Of a DNA stretch of 64,000 nt, positions 25,819 through 34,338 are shown one piece after another. This DNA comes from Tsuneonella mangrovi (GTDB lineage: Bacteria > Pseudomonadota > Alphaproteobacteria > Sphingomonadales > Sphingomonadaceae), in contig NZ_CP022889.1 in the NCBI RefSeq assembly GCF_002269345.1, forward strand, positions 682,001 through 746,000, given 5' to 3'. Made by a program: the position numbers and the translations under genes. Each line of letters starts with the position of its first letter. The first letter of the stretch is position 1. Under the pieces are notes generated by a model. That model saw nothing but the letters and a program-made list of their open reading frames with translations. It did no database searches and was not told the origin of the DNA.

Positions 25819-27432
25819 ATGCCTCCCGCCGCTGCATTCGAACAAACGAATGGCTTTGCTCCAGAAGAGCGGATCGATCTCGCGCATCAGGATTCGTTTG
25901 TTCTTGGACCGCTGACGATCCAGCCTGCGCTGCGTCGGATAGCTCATTCGGACGGCGAAGAGGAATTCCTGCAGCCACGTGTCATGCAGGTGCTGGTGGC
26001 GCTCTTTCGCGCAAATGGCCGGATTCTATCGCGGGATGATCTCATCCAGTCGTGCTGGGATGGCAGGATCGTGGGAGAAGCATCGATCGATCGCGTGATT
26101 TCGCAATTGCGCAGGGTTTCGGAGGGAATCGGGCGGCGCGCGTTCTCAATCGAAACTATCAAACGGGTTGGGTATCGCCTTGCCTTTGCGGAGGGCATTT
26201 CGGCCGAGGATGCGTACAGCACAACTGCGGTTGGAAATTCGGACCTGCAGTCAACTTTTGTGGGAAGACTTCCCCGCCGACGGATCCTGGTGTTCGGCGG
26301 CGGCGCAGTTCTGCTCGCAGCTGCGAGCGCAGGCGGATTTTTCATTCGGCGGCTCACTGATCCGGCGATACCGCCCGAAGCTCAAGCGCTCATTGCGCAA
26401 GGTTGGCAAGCGTGGGCTCAGGCGACAGCCGATGGTCCTGACCAGGCGTTGGGATTCTTCCGAAGGGCGACCGAATTGGCACCTAACTATGCCGACGCCT
26501 GGGGACTGCTTGGTTGCGTCTACGCGGATGCCTCGCATCGCGATACGATAGAGCGCGTCGCGACGTTGCGTGATCATTCGCGATCCGCAGCGCAACAGGC
26601 ACTGGAGCTAGACCCACACAATGCCTACGCTCGTGTCGCTTTAGCTTATGACCGACCGATGATGGGCAATTGGCTGCACATGGAACGGGAATTCCAGCGT
26701 TCACACCGGGAGCAGCCCGATCGGCAGATCGTTATTCATGCAATCGGAAGCACGCTTCTTCGGGTGGGACGCTGTGCCGAAGCTGCCTCCGAACTGAAGC
26801 GTATTCGGATCAAGCCCGATGCTCCAATTACCTACCTGTTGAGGGTTGTCGCGGAGTGGGGGGCGAATCGTATCGAGCAGGCAGATCGGCTGATGGAAGA
26901 AGGTGTCGGGCTCTACCCTGCTCACTCTGCTCTCTGGGAAATGAACCTACAGCTCGCCATGTTTGGGGGCAATCCGCGCAAGGCAATCGCGCTGATTGAC
27001 GACGAGCAAGCGCGTCCGGCAGGCATGGATCAAGGCGAGATCGATCGCCTGCTTCTCCTTGGGGAAGCGATCGCGAGCCGTGATCCTGACAAGGTCGAGC
27101 GTGCGGCGAAGAACGAAAAGGCAAGGGCGCATCGAAGTGAGATCGATGCTCAGAATGCCATTCTTGCCGCTGCAGCGCTCGGGCGAACGAACGACGCCTT
27201 CGTTATCCTAGATGCGTTCTATTTTTCGCGTGGTTTCTTAGTGCCCGACAGCCCGCCGCAGAGCGGTGACGCAAGCGAGGCGAGGCTGGACGAGCGCAGC
27301 ACCGCATTTCTCTTCTTGCCAGTAATGCGACCGATTTGGGCCGATCCGAGGTTTGGTAGTATCACTTCGGCTCTCGGTTTGGAGCGCTACTGGCAAGAAG
27401 CTGGAGTTCAGCCGGATTTTCGTCGGGCCTAG
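25819..27432 (+). CDS. OmpR/CadC-type winged-helix transcriptional regulator with TM helix and TPR-like domain
   Basis: 537-residue protein. Residues about 25-125 form an OmpR/PhoB-type DNA-binding domain (FVLGPLTIQPALRRI, LQPRVMQVLVALFRANGRILSRDDLI, IDRVISQLRR, IKRVGYRL). RRRILVFGGGAVLLAAASAGG, about residues 153-173, is a single transmembrane helix, so the DNA-binding domain is cytoplasmic and the rest periplasmic. The C-terminal 360 residues contain TPR-like helical repeats (ALGFFRRATELAPNYADAWGLLGCVY, AAQQALELDPHNAYARVALAYD). The layout is that of CadC/ToxR-like one-component membrane sensors. It sits between two urcA paralogs, and base composition looks lower in GC than neighbouring housekeeping genes. 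Confidence 0.88.
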   Translation: MPPAAAFEQTNGFAPEERIDLAHQDSFVLGPLTIQPALRRIAHSDGEEEFLQPRVMQVLVALFRANGRILSRDDLIQSCWDGRIVGEASIDRVISQLRRVSEGIGRRAFSIETIKRVGYRLAFAEGISAEDAYSTTAVGNSDLQSTFVGRLPRRRILVFGGGAVLLAAASAGGFFIRRLTDPAIPPEAQALIAQGWQAWAQATADGPDQALGFFRRATELAPNYADAWGLLGCVYADASHRDTIERVATLRDHSRSAAQQALELDPHNAYARVALAYDRPMMGNWLHMEREFQRSHREQPDRQIVIHAIGSTLLRVGRCAEAASELKRIRIKPDAPITYLLRVVAEWGANRIEQADRLMEEGVGLYPAHSALWEMNLQLAMFGGNPRKAIALIDDEQARPAGMDQGEIDRLLLLGEAIASRDPDKVERAAKNEKARAHRSEIDAQNAILAAAALGRTNDAFVILDAFYFSRGFLVPDSPPQSGDASEARLDERSTAFLFLPVMRPIWADPRFGSITSALGLERYWQEAGVQPDFRRA

Positions 27433-27461
27433 TCAGTCGGCGTCCTTCGCAGATGCTCAAA

Positions 27462-27791
27462 TTATGGCTTTGAACGCAACGCGACAATCGTAACCGTAGG
27501 GCGTCGTTCCATCCTGCGTGCGATCGCAGCCTGACGCTGCGCGCGCGCGTCAGCATAAGCGGCTTTCATGCAGTGATCGATGTCAAAGTACTCTTTCGCA
27601 TTCATCCAGACGTCTGCACCGCAGACATTTCGAACGGCTTCGTCGATCCGATTGTCGAACGCAGCCTGTCCTTGCGGGGTTGAAATATCGAGATCTTCGT
27701 ATCGCACTGGGACCTTTACCGGCTTTTGCGCCATGACTGGCGATGCGACAGCGACCAACGCTAATCCCAAGAAGGCAGTAGTTCGTAGCAT
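27462..27791 (-). CDS. UrcA family exported protein (copy 2)
   Basis: 109-residue paralog of the gene at 25278-25607: a signal peptide (MLRTTAFLGLALVAVASPVMA), then VRYEDLDISTPQGQAAFDNRIDEAV, the conserved cysteines in RNVCGAD and DHCMKAA, and a basic tail. The ATG at 27791 (with CGAGAGGA 8-10 nt upstream) is preferred; the open frame runs a further 20 codons upstream without signal character. Non-coding DNA upstream is also alike between the two copies for about 130 bp, pointing to duplication of a gene-plus-promoter unit. It converges with the regulator gene, 29 bp apart. Function is unknown. Confidence 0.83.
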   Translation of the reverse strand: MLRTTAFLGLALVAVASPVMAQKPVKVPVRYEDLDISTPQGQAAFDNRIDEAVRNVCGADVWMNAKEYFDIDHCMKAAYADARAQRQAAIARRMERRPTVTIVALRSKP

Positions 27792-27879
27792 GGCAAGATT
27801 CCTCTCGATGCCGCAGCCAACAAAGGTGCCGCGGAAAGGAAAACTTGCCACTTTAAACGCGGGCGCACCTTACCATGAA

Positions 27880-27923
27880 GCTAATCGTTCGCGTATCGGA
27901 GGCTGATCCTTCGCTGATCAAGG
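27880..27923. promoter_or_regulatory. four-unit 11-bp direct repeat operator (copy 2) upstream of urcA2
   Basis: Units GCTAATCGTTC, GCGTATCGGAG, GCTGATCCTTC and GCTGATCAAGG run head to tail; ATC cores are at 27884, 27895, 27906 and 27917, again 11 bp apart. The block ends 88 bp before the urcA2 start, compared with 86 bp for copy 1 before urcA1. Only urcA2 is nearby, which argues that the repeat serves urcA expression rather than solely the regulator. Confidence 0.7.
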
Positions 27924-27977
27924 CTTCGATCGACCATTCCACACCAATCTAGATGTTTCCTGCTGCGTCGGAATAAC

Positions 27978-28008
27978 AATGTCCGCTAACCACCCCATTG
28001 CAGACATT
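27978..28008. repeat. imperfect palindrome, REP-like
   Basis: AATGTCCGC (27978-27986) and GCAGACATT (28000-28008) form a 9-bp inverted repeat with one mismatch around a 13-nt loop in the intergenic space between the urcA2 operator and the VOC gene. Short hairpins of this kind are often dispersed in genomes; only one copy is visible here, so repeat status is inferred. Confidence 0.35.
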
Positions 28009-28054
28009 GAGTTGCCAGTACCAGATCCTGAGAGCGGCCAGTCCGGAATTTCCC

Positions 28055-28417
28055 TCACTCCTCGGGCGGCTGCCACAGTTCCAGCTTCACGCCCGCCGGA
28101 TCGACGATCCACGCGAATTTGCCATAGTCCTCGCTTTGGCGATCGAGCACTTCGACGCCTTCGCTCTCGATCCGCGCGACCATTCCATCGAGGTCGTCGA
28201 CCATCAGGTTGATCATGAACGGCTGGTCTGATGGCTTCATGTAGTCGGTGTCCGCCGGGAACAGGCTCCATTGCTGGAAGCCTTTCGAGACGTCGGTGAA
28301 CATCGCGCTGCCCCAGTCGGTCAGGTCGAACCCGAGCACGCGTTGGTACCAATCGCGCATCGCGTCAGGGTCCGCCGCCTTGTAGAAAATACCGCCTATG
28401 CCGAATACTTTGGCCAT
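28055..28417 (-). CDS. VOC (glyoxalase/bleomycin resistance) superfamily protein
   Basis: 120-residue single-domain vicinal oxygen chelate protein. It starts MAKVFGIGGIFYKAADPDAM and shows the typical DWYQRVLGFDL helix-strand, the LMVDDLDGMVARIESEGVEV middle and the closing WIVDPAGVKLELWQPPE, whose Glu is a usual metal ligand. The ATG at 28417 was chosen for its AGGAACGA upstream. Substrate cannot be read; neighbours suggest lactone, sugar acid or lipid-derived intermediates. It is the last gene of a leftward cluster that includes SMP-30, SDR and two acyl-CoA dehydrogenases. Confidence 0.85.
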   Translation of the reverse strand: MAKVFGIGGIFYKAADPDAMRDWYQRVLGFDLTDWGSAMFTDVSKGFQQWSLFPADTDYMKPSDQPFMINLMVDDLDGMVARIESEGVEVLDRQSEDYGKFAWIVDPAGVKLELWQPPEE

Positions 28418-28490
28418 CGTTCGTTCCTCCCCAGGAAGCGAACGCGATAACACGGACTATCCGTTCCGGCGAGCGCCCGATTGATCCGTT

Positions 28491-29381
28491 TCAGGGCCGT
28501 CCGGCGCGCGGCACGTCGACCTTGGCGGCAACGATCTTGCCGAGTTTTTCCGCCGAAACGATATCGCGGTGCGACGTGGGGGCGACCGCCATGAACAGCG
28601 TCTTCCCGTCCGCCCCGCCCAACATGCAGGCAAACGTGTTGAGATCGCCGGTCGGCACCGTGTCGAGCACCTTGCCGCCCTCCCCGATGCGAACGCATTG
28701 CGGCGAGAGCGGATCGGCGATCCACACCGCACCTTCGGCATCGAGGCAGATTCCGTCGGGCACGTGCGGCGCGGTCGGCGCCCACACCCGGCGATTGGAA
28801 AGTGAGCCGTCAGTACCGATATCGAACGTGGTCAGGCACATCGCCAGCGTTTCGCCGATGATCATCGTCTTGCCATCGGGCGTGATGACCGTGCCGTTAG
28901 GGAAACTGAGCCCGTCCGCCGCATCGCTGACGCTGCCGTCCGGTTCGACCAGCGCGAGCACGGTCTTCGGGTGGTCGGCAATCACAGCTTCCGGCCCGCG
29001 CGCATCGAGATCGGCATCGAGGTCGAACCCGAAGTTGCCGACATAGGCACGGCCATGCGCGTCGACGACCATGTCATTGGCCCAGAAATTGGCATGACCC
29101 GAGAGATCCGCATGGAGCGCGAACCGCCCGTCAGGCCAGCGCCGCCACACCTCCTGCGCTTGCATCTTGACGACCAGCAGCGAACCGTCGGGCATCCATC
29201 CGAGACCCGACGGCTGTCCGCCGTCGTCGAACTGCACTTCGACCCGAAGGTCGCTACCGTCCTCGTTTACCGAGCAGACCTGGTGAGCATAGAAGTCCGA
29301 GAACCACAGCCGACCGTCATGCCACCGCGGCCCTTCGCCGAAATGGATACCCGAAACGACTTCGTGCAGTTCGCTGGCCAT
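28491..29381 (-). CDS. SMP-30/gluconolactonase/LRE family lactonase
   Basis: 296-residue six-bladed beta-propeller. Metal ligands of the family are visible as the Glu of HFGEGPRW, the Asn of NFWANDMVVD, and the Asp of VPDGICLDAEG. Members hydrolyse sugar lactones or organophosphates in the cytosol. It begins 3 bp after the SDR stop on the same strand, so they are co-transcribed and possibly sequential in one pathway: oxidation to a lactone, then ring opening. Which sugar or lactone is unknown. Confidence 0.88.
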   Translation of the reverse strand: MASELHEVVSGIHFGEGPRWHDGRLWFSDFYAHQVCSVNEDGSDLRVEVQFDDGGQPSGLGWMPDGSLLVVKMQAQEVWRRWPDGRFALHADLSGHANFWANDMVVDAHGRAYVGNFGFDLDADLDARGPEAVIADHPKTVLALVEPDGSVSDAADGLSFPNGTVITPDGKTMIIGETLAMCLTTFDIGTDGSLSNRRVWAPTAPHVPDGICLDAEGAVWIADPLSPQCVRIGEGGKVLDTVPTGDLNTFACMLGGADGKTLFMAVAPTSHRDIVSAEKLGKIVAAKVDVPRAGRP

Positions 29382-29384
29382 GGC

Positions 29385-30191
29385 TCAGCGCCCCGCTGCC
29401 GGGTCCGCGAAGTGGGTCGGCAGGTGCGCGTTCACGATGCCGCCATCGACAGTGAGCGTTTCGCCGATCGTGTAGTCTCCCGCGCGACTGGCGAGATAGA
29501 CCGCCGTTCCGCCCATATCCCACTTGTCGCCCACGCGCTTGCTGGGAATGCCCTTGGCGCTTTCCGCTTCCATGTCGCGCGCCACGCGGTTCATGTTCGA
29601 CGGGAACGCCCCCGGTGCGAGGCTCGTCACGTAGATATGATCCTTCACTAGCCGCGCGGCCATGCGACGGGTCAAGTGGATCAGCGCCGCCTTGCTCGCC
29701 TGGTAGCTATAGGTCTCCCACGGATTGACGCGCTGCCCATCGACCGAGGTGATGTTGATCACCTTGGCAGGACGATCGGCGCTGGCCGCAGCCTTGAGCA
29801 GACCGTGCAGCTTTTGCGTGAGGAAGAACGGCGTCTTGACGTTCAGGTCCATCACTTTGTCCCAGCCAGCCTCGGGGAACTCGTCGAATTCCGCGCCCCA
29901 CGCCGCACCGGCGTTGTTGACGAGGATGTCCAGCTTCGTCTCGCGGCTGGAAATTTCCGCCACCAGCTCGTCGATCCCTTCCATGGTCGAGATATCGCCC
30001 TGGATCGGGATGACCTTTTCGCCCAGTTCAGCGGCAGCCTCGTGCAATTCGCCGCCCTTACGCGCGGTGATATAGACCTTGGCACATCCGGCAGCGAGGA
30101 AGCCTTCGACGATCATCCGTCCGATACCCCGGCTACCACCGGTGACGAGCGCGATCCGGCCATCGAGGCCGAACATTTCCTGCAGGTTCAT
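29385..30191 (-). CDS. short-chain dehydrogenase/reductase (SDR)
   Basis: 268-residue classical SDR. The nucleotide motif TGGSRGIG lies at residues 17-24, the stabilising NNAG follows in the usual place, and the active site has a serine in NITSVDGQ with the Tyr-Lys pair in YSYQASKAALIHL. An Arg after the first glycine motif rather than an acidic residue hints at NADP preference, but this is weak. Codons and spacing tie it to the downstream SMP-30 gene and upstream acyl-CoA dehydrogenases. The alcohol or ketone substrate is not evident. Confidence 0.92.
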   Translation of the reverse strand: MNLQEMFGLDGRIALVTGGSRGIGRMIVEGFLAAGCAKVYITARKGGELHEAAAELGEKVIPIQGDISTMEGIDELVAEISSRETKLDILVNNAGAAWGAEFDEFPEAGWDKVMDLNVKTPFFLTQKLHGLLKAAASADRPAKVINITSVDGQRVNPWETYSYQASKAALIHLTRRMAARLVKDHIYVTSLAPGAFPSNMNRVARDMEAESAKGIPSKRVGDKWDMGGTAVYLASRAGDYTIGETLTVDGGIVNAHLPTHFADPAAGR

Positions 30192-30210
30192 CCAATCTCT
30201 CCCGTTCGGC

Positions 30211-31350
30211 TCAGTAGCCGCTCATCTCTGCCACACGGCCCGCGTGGTAATAGACATCGCCCATGAACTCGGCGAGCGCGCGGTCGCGCTTCATATAAAG
30301 CCCGATGTCGTACTCGTCGGTCATACCGATGCCGCCGTGCATCTGCACGCCTTCCTTTACCGCGAGGCCCGCCGCCTTGCCGACCTTGGCCTTCGCGACC
30401 GAGGCCATCAGCGAGGCGTTCTCGGCCCCGGCATCGAGCAGTTGCTGCGCCTTGATGACCACGGCACGGGCGATCTCGACCTCCGAATAGAGGTGCGCCG
30501 CACGGTGCTGCAGCGCCTGGAATTCACCGATCAGACGCCCAAACTGCTTGCGCTGCTTGAGGTAGTCGATGGTCATGTCCATCGATCCACGCGCCACGCC
30601 GACGCCTTCGGCCGCCGCGCCGACGCGCCCGGCATCGAGCACGCGATTGAGTACGTCGCGACCACCGTCGACTTCGCCGATCACGGCATCGCCATCGAGC
30701 TCGACAGCGTCGAAGGTCACATGGCTTGCCATCGAGCTGTCCACCAGCCGCACCGAGTTATGGCCCACGCCGGCGGCATCCTTGGGCACCGCGAACAGGG
30801 TCACGCCCTCAGCATCGTCGTCAGACCCGGCGGTACGCGCAGCGACGACGATCATGTCCGCGCTCGCGCCCTGGACCACGAAGTCCTTCTTGCCGGTCAG
30901 CTTGAACCCGTTGCCCGACTTCTCAGCCTTGCAGGCGATCCGGTCGGGATTGTGCTTGGGGCCTTCGTCAATCGCCACGGCGAACACGCTGTCGCCCGCC
31001 AGCAGGCCCGGCAGGTAGCGGCCCTTGAGGTCGTCGCTGCCCAGGCCCAACGCGGTCGCAGCCATCACCGAGCTAGTAAGGAACGGCGAAGGGGTCAGGT
31101 TGCGTCCGATTTCCTCGAGCACGATCCCGGCTTCGACATTACCCATGCCCATGCCGCCATCGGCTTCGGGAACGAGTATCCCGGTGAAGCCCATTTCGGC
31201 CATCTGCTTCCACAGGGCATGGCCGAAACCATCCTTGCAGCCCTTATCGCGCCAGTGGCGCAGCTGCTTGGCGATCGCGCCTTCCTCGCCCATGAACTGG
31301 GCAGCGGTGTCGGCCAGCATCGTCTGGTCGTCGTCGTAATAAAGAGGCAT
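30211..31350 (-). CDS. acyl-CoA dehydrogenase family protein (shorter partner)
   Basis: 379-residue flavoprotein-type subunit. It has the N-terminal helical domain (MPLYYDDDQTMLADTAAQFM), the middle beta domain (FKLTGKKDFVVQGASADMIVVAAR), and the C-terminal four-helix domain with QMHGGIGMTDEYDIGLYMKR, but the usual catalytic Glu region is not strongly preserved. It ends 19 bp before the SDR gene and starts 3 bp after the stop of another acyl-CoA dehydrogenase. Such adjacent large/small pairs form heterocomplexes in some actinobacterial and alphaproteobacterial sterol or branched acyl-CoA pathways; that role is an inference. Confidence 0.9.
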   Translation of the reverse strand: MPLYYDDDQTMLADTAAQFMGEEGAIAKQLRHWRDKGCKDGFGHALWKQMAEMGFTGILVPEADGGMGMGNVEAGIVLEEIGRNLTPSPFLTSSVMAATALGLGSDDLKGRYLPGLLAGDSVFAVAIDEGPKHNPDRIACKAEKSGNGFKLTGKKDFVVQGASADMIVVAARTAGSDDDAEGVTLFAVPKDAAGVGHNSVRLVDSSMASHVTFDAVELDGDAVIGEVDGGRDVLNRVLDAGRVGAAAEGVGVARGSMDMTIDYLKQRKQFGRLIGEFQALQHRAAHLYSEVEIARAVVIKAQQLLDAGAENASLMASVAKAKVGKAAGLAVKEGVQMHGGIGMTDEYDIGLYMKRDRALAEFMGDVYYHAGRVAEMSGY

Positions 31351-31353
31351 CGA

Positions 31354-32538
31354 TCAGGCTCCCGGCAGTTCGAGGATACGTTTGGCGACGACGTTGAGCA
31401 TGACCTCGCTGGTCCCGCCCTCGATCGAGTTGGCCTTGGTCCGCAGCCAGCTGCGGGCCTTCGAGCCGCCGTTCGATTCCTCGCTGTCCCATTCAAGCGC
31501 GGCCGAACCGCCCGCCGCCATGATCAGCTCGTTGCGACGCTTATTGAGCTCGGTCCCGGCGTATTTCATCATGTTCGGCTGGGCGGGGTGCGCCTTGCCG
31601 ACCTTGATCTCGTCGAGGAACTTCTCGCCCATCGCCGAATAGGCCAGCGCGTCGACGTCGAACATCGCCAACTCTGCACGCAGCACCGGATCGAGAACGC
31701 CTCCGGCCGCACGAGTAAGCATCGCGCCGATCCCGGCCCCGCGCTCGGTATCGCCAGCGCCAGAGATCATCTCGCGCTCGTGGCCAAGCAGGTACTTGGC
31801 TACGTCCCACCCGCGATTCACTTCGCCTACCTGCGCGGGGATGCCGTCGGCGTATTCCTTGGGCACCTTCACGTCGTCGAAGAAGGTCTCGCAGAACGGG
31901 CTGTTGCCGCTGATCAGCAGGATCGGCTTGGTCGAAACGCCTGGCGAGGTCATATCGAACAGCATGAAGGTGATGCCGCGATACTTGTCGTTCTTGTCGG
32001 TGCGGACGAGGCAGAAGATCCAGTCCGCCTTGTCGGCGTAGCTGGTCCAGATCTTCTGGCCATTGACGACCCAGTGATCGCCCTTGTCTTCGCCGAACGT
32101 CTGCAACGACACCAGGTCCGACCCGCTGCCCGGCTCCGAATAGCCCTGGCACCAGCGGATTTCGCCGCGGGCGATTTCATTGAGGAAACGCTGCTTCTGC
32201 ACCTCGGTGCCGAAATGAAGCAGCGCCGGGCCAAGCATCCAGATACCAAAGCTCTGAAGCGGGGCGCGCGCGTGGATCCGCGCCATTTCCTCGCGCAAGA
32301 CCTTCGCTTCTGCCGGGGAGAGCCCTGCGCCGCCATATTCCTTGGGCCACGCCGGGACGGTGTAGCCCTTGTCGCGGCACACTTCGAACCATGCTTTCTG
32401 CGCATCGTTCTTGAAAGTGGCATTGCGCCCGCCCCAATAGATATCGGCGTCTTCGCGCACGGGCTCGCGCATTTCGGCGGGGCAGTTCGCTTCCAGCCAC
32501 GCGCGGGTTTCTGACCGGAACTGGTCGAGATCGGACAT
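31354..32538 (-). CDS. acyl-CoA dehydrogenase family protein (larger partner)
   Basis: 394-residue FAD-dependent acyl-CoA dehydrogenase. The flavin region RWCQGYSEPGSGSDLVSLQT, the strand VNGQKIWTSYADKADW and the C-terminal SIEGGTSEVMLNVVAKRILELP are all family-typical; the Glu of EGGTSEV is in the place of a catalytic base in many members. It abstracts the alpha proton of an acyl-CoA and passes electrons to ETF. Three bases separate it from the next acyl-CoA dehydrogenase. It is divergent from the MFS carrier with 239 bp between. Confidence 0.92.
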   Translation of the reverse strand: MSDLDQFRSETRAWLEANCPAEMREPVREDADIYWGGRNATFKNDAQKAWFEVCRDKGYTVPAWPKEYGGAGLSPAEAKVLREEMARIHARAPLQSFGIWMLGPALLHFGTEVQKQRFLNEIARGEIRWCQGYSEPGSGSDLVSLQTFGEDKGDHWVVNGQKIWTSYADKADWIFCLVRTDKNDKYRGITFMLFDMTSPGVSTKPILLISGNSPFCETFFDDVKVPKEYADGIPAQVGEVNRGWDVAKYLLGHEREMISGAGDTERGAGIGAMLTRAAGGVLDPVLRAELAMFDVDALAYSAMGEKFLDEIKVGKAHPAQPNMMKYAGTELNKRRNELIMAAGGSAALEWDSEESNGGSKARSWLRTKANSIEGGTSEVMLNVVAKRILELPGA

Positions 32539-32652
32539 CGCTCTCTCCTTCTCTTTCGGCGCGACCGTAGGAGCGATTCCCGCCCCATCGCAAGGCCTGA
32601 ATTGATGCCATACCGCTGCTACCGCCTTGCCGTAGCGTCAAGCGATCGAGCG

Positions 32653-32680
32653 TTGACGAAACGCGGCAGTCCAGTAACGT
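32653..32680 (+). promoter_or_regulatory. candidate promoter of the MFS carrier
   Basis: TTGACG at 32653-32658 and TAACGT at 32675-32680 are 16 bp apart. The pair resembles the promoter proposed for rplU (TTGACT, TAACGG). It would give a leader of about 90 nt before the start at 32778. Confidence 0.35.
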
Positions 32681-32777
32681 ACCCGGTATACGAAAGGCCC
32701 GTGCACAGAGGCCGCAGGAGAGCGATGCAAGCCCCCGATTCCCCCCGCAGCTCGGTCGGCGCGCGAGTCGCCAACTG

Positions 32778-34226
32778 ATGATTCCCGCATCGGAAAAGCT
32801 GCCGACCCGGATCGTGGTCGCCAACGGCTTCGGGTCGATCGCTTACGGGGTCAAGGACAACGGCTTTTCGACATTCCTGCTGATCTTCTACAGCCAGGTC
32901 GTGGGGCTCGATGCCAAGCTCGTCAGCCTTGCGCTGATGTTCGCCCTCATGGCCGACGCCTTCGTCGATCCTCTGATCGGCCACCTGTCCGACCGGACAT
33001 ACACCCGCTGGGGTCGCCGGCACCCGTGGCTCTATATCGCGCCTTGGCCGCTCGCGGTCGCGTGGATGATGCTGTGGTCCCCGCCCGAGGACCATACCCA
33101 TATCTTCCTCTACCTCGTGGTGGTCGCGATCCTCGTACGGACGCTGGTTTCGGCTTGTGAGGTGCCTTCGCAGTCGCTCGTGGCAGAGCTCACCACCGAC
33201 TACGAGGAGCGCACCCGGCTGACGCGCTTTCGATACCTGTTCGGGTGGGCCGGAGGATTGCTCGCTTTCTTCCTCGCCAACGCGGTGTTCCTGCGTTCCG
33301 ACGCGACCCACAAGTTCGGCCAGCTCAATCCCGATGGCTATTGGAAATATGGCCTCGCCGGTGCGATCATCATGCTCAGCGCGGTGCTGATCTCGGCGAT
33401 CGGTCTCCACCGCCGGGTTGCGCACTTGCCGGCAACGCGGCCCGAGCCAAGCTCGCCGCTCCATGCCTTGAAGGAAATTGGCCAGTCGCTGCGTCATCCC
33501 GCGGCAGTCATCCTGCTTTCCGCCGCGCTGATCGCGATTTCAAGCACGCAGATGACCTTCACCATCGCCAACTTCCTGTACCTCTATGTGTGGCAGTTCA
33601 GCGAGTTCTTCTTCGCGCTGCTGCCGTTCCTGCTGATGGCTTCGGTGTTCCTCGCGTTCACAGTGGTCCAGCCGCTCCATCGCCGGATCGGCAAGCGCGC
33701 CACTGCGGTTGCATGCGGGTTCGTGACGACCGGCTTCTGGATTACGCCCTATGCCTTGCGTCTCGGCGGGATCTGGCCGGTCGAGGGCACGACCTTTTCC
33801 AGCATCCTGTTGATGAGCTTCATGTTCGTTTCGAACGCCGCCGCGGTCTCCGGCATGGTTTCCGCACAATCGATGCTCGCAGATGTCGTCGAGGCTTCGC
33901 AGCAGGAAACCGGGCGCCGCACCGAAGGGGTGTTCGCATCCGGCTGGATGTTCGTCCAGAAATGCGGGACAGCTGTCGGCATCGGCATCACCGGCGTGCT
34001 GCTCGATTATGCCGGGCTGCGCAGCCATGCGATCCCCGGCCAGGTCGATCCGCTGGTGATCGACAAACTGACGATCGCCTACGCGGGGATCGTGGTTGTC
34101 GCGGCAGCGGCCTCGACCTACACCTTCAGCCGGTTCCCGATCTCGCGCGCCGACCACGAAGCACGGCTGAGTGCGCTGGCGGCCGCCGCAACTATCGATC
34201 ACGACGCGGATGGAGCTCATCCGTAG
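32778..34226 (+). CDS. MFS carrier of the GPH (glycoside-pentoside-hexuronide) cation symporter type
   Basis: 482-residue membrane protein with about twelve helices. Early motifs NGFGSIAYGVKDNGFSTFLLIFYSQVVGL and DAFVDPLIGHLSDRTYTRWGRRHPWL are the usual GPH/MelB-like signature (D-P-L-I-G-x-L-S-D-R and R-W-G-R-R). A second half carries VSAQSMLADVVEASQQETGRRTEG, also typical. Substrates of this family are sugars or sugar acids moved with Na+ or H+. Its position between catabolic operons suggests it brings in the substrate for the acyl-CoA dehydrogenase/SDR/SMP-30 genes. The start at 32778 lacks a strong Shine-Dalgarno. Confidence 0.9.
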   Translation: MIPASEKLPTRIVVANGFGSIAYGVKDNGFSTFLLIFYSQVVGLDAKLVSLALMFALMADAFVDPLIGHLSDRTYTRWGRRHPWLYIAPWPLAVAWMMLWSPPEDHTHIFLYLVVVAILVRTLVSACEVPSQSLVAELTTDYEERTRLTRFRYLFGWAGGLLAFFLANAVFLRSDATHKFGQLNPDGYWKYGLAGAIIMLSAVLISAIGLHRRVAHLPATRPEPSSPLHALKEIGQSLRHPAAVILLSAALIAISSTQMTFTIANFLYLYVWQFSEFFFALLPFLLMASVFLAFTVVQPLHRRIGKRATAVACGFVTTGFWITPYALRLGGIWPVEGTTFSSILLMSFMFVSNAAAVSGMVSAQSMLADVVEASQQETGRRTEGVFASGWMFVQKCGTAVGIGITGVLLDYAGLRSHAIPGQVDPLVIDKLTIAYAGIVVVAAAASTYTFSRFPISRADHEARLSALAAAATIDHDADGAHP

Positions 34227-34338
34227 AAATTGACGAACGGCCTTGGCGGGCGAATGCGACTCTGCCACGGTCCTGAATTGAAACCGACTCGCGAATGGCC
34301 TGTTTCGAGGGCGAGTCACCAAAAGAGGAATAGCGGAC

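Noticed and set aside
30079-32514. 811-codon open frame on the + strand
   Set aside because: It is antisense to two clear acyl-CoA dehydrogenase genes; long mirror frames are common in GC-rich DNA, and its residues are His/Arg/Ala-rich without family motifs.
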